Assembly (NCBI GenBank): GCA_026389415.1
Contig: JAPLHX010000229.1
Span: 1-7,469 of the forward strand
DNA length: 7,469 nucleotides
Source: Coprothermobacterota bacterium
Lineage (GTDB): Bacteria; Caldisericota; JANLFM01
Direction: 5' to 3'
Shown here: one piece after another, positions 6,062 to 7,469 of the stretch
How the letters are laid out: the number at the start of each line of letters is the position of its first letter
Numbering within the stretch: the first letter of the stretch is position 1
Program-made: the position numbers and the translations under genes
Notes under the pieces: generated by a model
What the model was told of the DNA's origin: nothing
What the model saw: only the letters and a program-made list of their open reading frames with translations
Database searches by the model: none

Positions 6062-6539
6062 TGATATGCAGGCCGAAAGCCTTGGCGACTCGTTTCAGAT
6101 TTTCTTCCGGCGGAGCGTTGATGTCGATCTTCCCCTTGGCCACCGGACCTACGGCCAGCTTTTCAACGTAATAGCTGGGAAGCGCTCGGATCGTGCCGGA
6201 GTCACTTACGGCAATGACGCTGATGGCATTCGGCAAGCCCTTGGAAGTGAGAGTTGTGCCGTCTAGGGGATCCACGGCGATGTCCACCTCCGGATCGTAG
6301 ATCCCACCACCACCGACCTTCTCCCCCACGTAGAGCATCGGTGCTTTGTCCTTTTCTCCCTCGCCGATCACCACCGTCCCGCGCACGGCTACAAAATCCA
6401 GCGCCCCGCGCATGGCGTCAACAGCAGCCTGGTCGGCATTCTCCTTGTTGCCCTTTCCCATCCAGCGACTGGCCTTCAACGCCGCCGCTTCCGTCACGCG
6501 GACGAATTCCAGCGTCACGTCCCGGGTGATGTCCTTCAT
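6042..6539 (-). CDS. glpX: N-terminal fragment of class II fructose-bisphosphatase
   Basis: This 165-residue open frame holds the metal-site half of GlpX. Asp36 in NADQAAVDAM, Glu60 in IGEGEKDKAPML and Asp90 in AVDPLDGTT match the manganese ligands of the E. coli enzyme. The fourth position, Glu in the usual DP(L/I)EGT motif, is Asp93 here, a conservative change that recalls the DPLDG of class I phosphatases. The YYVEKLAVGP stretch supplies the substrate-binding Tyr. The last six residues (KSRRPL) are off-frame. On its own this part lacks the second half of the active site. Confidence 0.7.
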   Translation of the reverse strand: MKDITRDVTLEFVRVTEAAALKASRWMGKGNKENADQAAVDAMRGALDFVAVRGTVVIGEGEKDKAPMLYVGEKVGGGGIYDPEVDIAVDPLDGTTLTSKGLPNAISVIAVSDSGTIRALPSYYVEKLAVGPVAKGKIDINAPPEENLKRVAKAFGLHIKSRRPL

Positions 6540-6545
6540 CTGACT

Positions 6546-6552
6546 CCTCCTT
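6546..6552 (-). promoter_or_regulatory. Ribosome-binding site AAGGAGG for glpX
   Basis: On the minus strand AAGGAGG is followed by 6 bases and then ATG at 6539. It is a strong match and fixes the start of the fructose-bisphosphatase. Confidence 0.75.
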
Positions 6553-6605
6553 CCATGGCCCAGTGAACCGAGCCTCTTATTGGATTCTGGAAAACTCTGA
6601 TGACG

Positions 6606-7469
6606 CTAGGCTTTCTTCCAGCGCAGGACGGGGTTGCGGTTTGCTGCTACATCGTCGATCCGGCGGACCGGCGTATTGTGTGGTGCTTCGCGCAGCAATT
6701 CCGGGCGCGTGCGGGCTTCTTCCTCGATCTCCAGCAGAGCCCTGGCGAACGCTTCCAGCGTGCTCTTGCTTTCGGTCTCGGTTGGCTCCACCATCAGCGC
6801 CCCCTCCACGATCTGGGGGAAAGCCACCGTCGGAGCATGAAACCCTTTGTCCAGCAGGCGTTTGGCGACATCGATCACCTTTAGGCCCCATTCGCCGAAC
6901 TTGTGCGTGGAGAGGACAAACTCGTGCTTGCAGACGCGGTTATAAGGCAGCTCGTAAGCCCCCCTGACCAGGCTGAGAAGGTAGTTGGCGTTTAACACGG
7001 CATCGGCCGTCATTTGCCTCAGCCCGTGCCCACCCAAAGAGAGGATGTAGGTGTAGGCCTTCACCGCCACCAGAAAATTCCCAAAGAAGGAGCGCATCAT
7101 GCCGATGGATTCCGGCCGGTCCCAATCCACCGCAAAGGTGCCATCCGCCTTCTTTTCCACCAGGGGTACCGGCAGGTAGGGAACCAGCAGTGCCTTGACG
7201 CCAACAGGACCGGAGCCGGGTCCGCCCCCGCCGTGGGGGGTGGAGAAGGTCTTGTGCAGGTTGATGTGCACTACGTCGAATCCCATATCGCCAGGCCGGG
7301 CGAAACCACAGGTGCCTTCCAGATTGGCGCCATCGTAGTAGAGAAGCCCGCCGGCATGATGCACCATGTCCGCGATCCGGAGGATATTCTCATCGAACAA
7401 ACCCAGCGTATTGGGATTCGTCAGCATCAAGGCCATCACCTTGTCGGAAAGCTTGGTCTTCAGGTCGTC
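6606..7469 (-). CDS. gcvPB: Glycine dehydrogenase (decarboxylating) subunit 2, C-terminal part (5' end beyond window)
   Basis: There are 287 residues from the window edge to TAG at 6606-6608. GcvPB is the PLP-bearing half of the split P-protein of the glycine cleavage system; with GcvPA it decarboxylates glycine and passes the aminomethyl group to lipoylated H-protein. Visible landmarks are LTNPNTLGLF, YYDGAN with the Asp expected to pair with the PLP nitrogen (residue 46 of this part), and NLHKTFSTPHGGGGPGSGPV with the PLP-binding Lys73. About the first 200 residues are missing. The subunit 2 assignment follows from the exact family wording of these motifs and from the C-terminus ending normally at KKA. 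The missing 5' end and probably gcvPA lie just upstream, beyond 7469. It reads toward glpX with a 66-base gap that has no obvious terminator. Confidence 0.93.
   Translation of the reverse strand, partial: DDLKTKLSDKVMALMLTNPNTLGLFDENILRIADMVHHAGGLLYYDGANLEGTCGFARPGDMGFDVVHINLHKTFSTPHGGGGPGSGPVGVKALLVPYLPVPLVEKKADGTFAVDWDRPESIGMMRSFFGNFLVAVKAYTYILSLGGHGLRQMTADAVLNANYLLSLVRGAYELPYNRVCKHEFVLSTHKFGEWGLKVIDVAKRLLDKGFHAPTVAFPQIVEGALMVEPTETESKSTLEAFARALLEIEEEARTRPELLREAPHNTPVRRIDDVAANRNPVLRWKKA

Larger units (their letters stand above)
5600..6539 (-). pseudogene. glpX: Fructose-1,6-bisphosphatase class II, broken by internal deletion and frameshift
   Basis: The enzyme would hydrolyse fructose-1,6-bisphosphate to fructose-6-phosphate in gluconeogenesis. 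Two adjacent minus-strand frames together cover the family from end to end, but in different frames. The first is correct to AKAFGLHI (residues 152-159), then reads six off-frame residues to a TAA at 6044-6042. The second resumes at KAGARCKLISDGDV (from 6061). In GlpX proteins these two pieces are separated by about 21 residues containing the (K/R)PRH segment, which contacts the substrate in the E. coli enzyme. So about 62-65 bases appear to be missing near 6062-6068, and the reading frame is lost at the same point. Either the gene is a recent pseudogene or the assembly has an error. The start at 6539 has AAGGAGG 6 bases upstream, and the gene follows gcvPB by 66 bases, so co-transcription is likely. 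The stop overlaps that of the desulfurase. Confidence 0.8.

Noticed and set aside
5657..6266. Plus-strand open frames of 135 and 166 residues
   Set aside because: They are antisense to glpX, whose two halves match the family well.
1..7469. CRISPR arrays, tRNA genes, transposons or a defence island
   Set aside because: No regularly spaced direct repeats, cloverleaf-like sequences, transposase motifs or terminal repeats were seen by eye on either strand.

Overview
This window is a gene-dense, moderately GC-rich piece of a bacterial chromosome. It is packed with metabolic, redox and membrane genes. I see no rRNA, tRNA, CRISPR array, insertion sequence or phage gene. A split glycine decarboxylase (GcvPB as a separate protein), a class II fructose-bisphosphatase, an HtpX protease and short-spaced operons fit a non-proteobacterial lineage such as Chloroflexota, Armatimonadota, a Gram-positive group or a related candidate phylum. 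The phylum cannot be fixed from these genes alone.

Layout. Bases 1-1185 (minus) hold most of a membrane-bound family 2 glycosyltransferase whose 3' end lies beyond the window. A short divergent gap with an 11-base perfect inverted repeat separates it from a small two-helix membrane protein (1273-1554, plus). Next comes a minus-strand nitroreductase-family gene (1558-1968) that lacks about 40 C-terminal residues and meets the small gene tail to tail. From a second divergent gap, five tightly spaced plus-strand genes run from 2064 to 5603: a small Cys/His zinc-binding protein, a full-length nitroreductase, a four-helix membrane protein, the HtpX membrane metalloprotease and a PLP-dependent cysteine desulfurase-like enzyme. 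Gaps are 3, 7 and 3 bases, then a 4-base ATGA overlap, so this is almost certainly one transcript.

The rest is on the minus strand. The desulfurase stop overlaps the stop of a fructose-1,6-bisphosphatase class II gene (glpX, 6539-5600). As given, this gene is broken: about 20 conserved residues, including part of the expected substrate site, are absent and the reading frame changes at the same point. Upstream of it is the 3' part of gcvPB (to 7469 and beyond).

Functionally, the plus-strand operon combines flavin redox chemistry, a zinc-binding mini-protein, membrane protein quality control and sulfur mobilisation. That suggests a stress or redox-homeostasis cluster, but this is inference from proximity. 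I found no clear new defence or mobile system. The observations most worth checking are the glpX deletion and frameshift, the truncated nitroreductase next to an intact relative, the inverted repeat in the divergent promoter region, and the composition of the five-gene operon.
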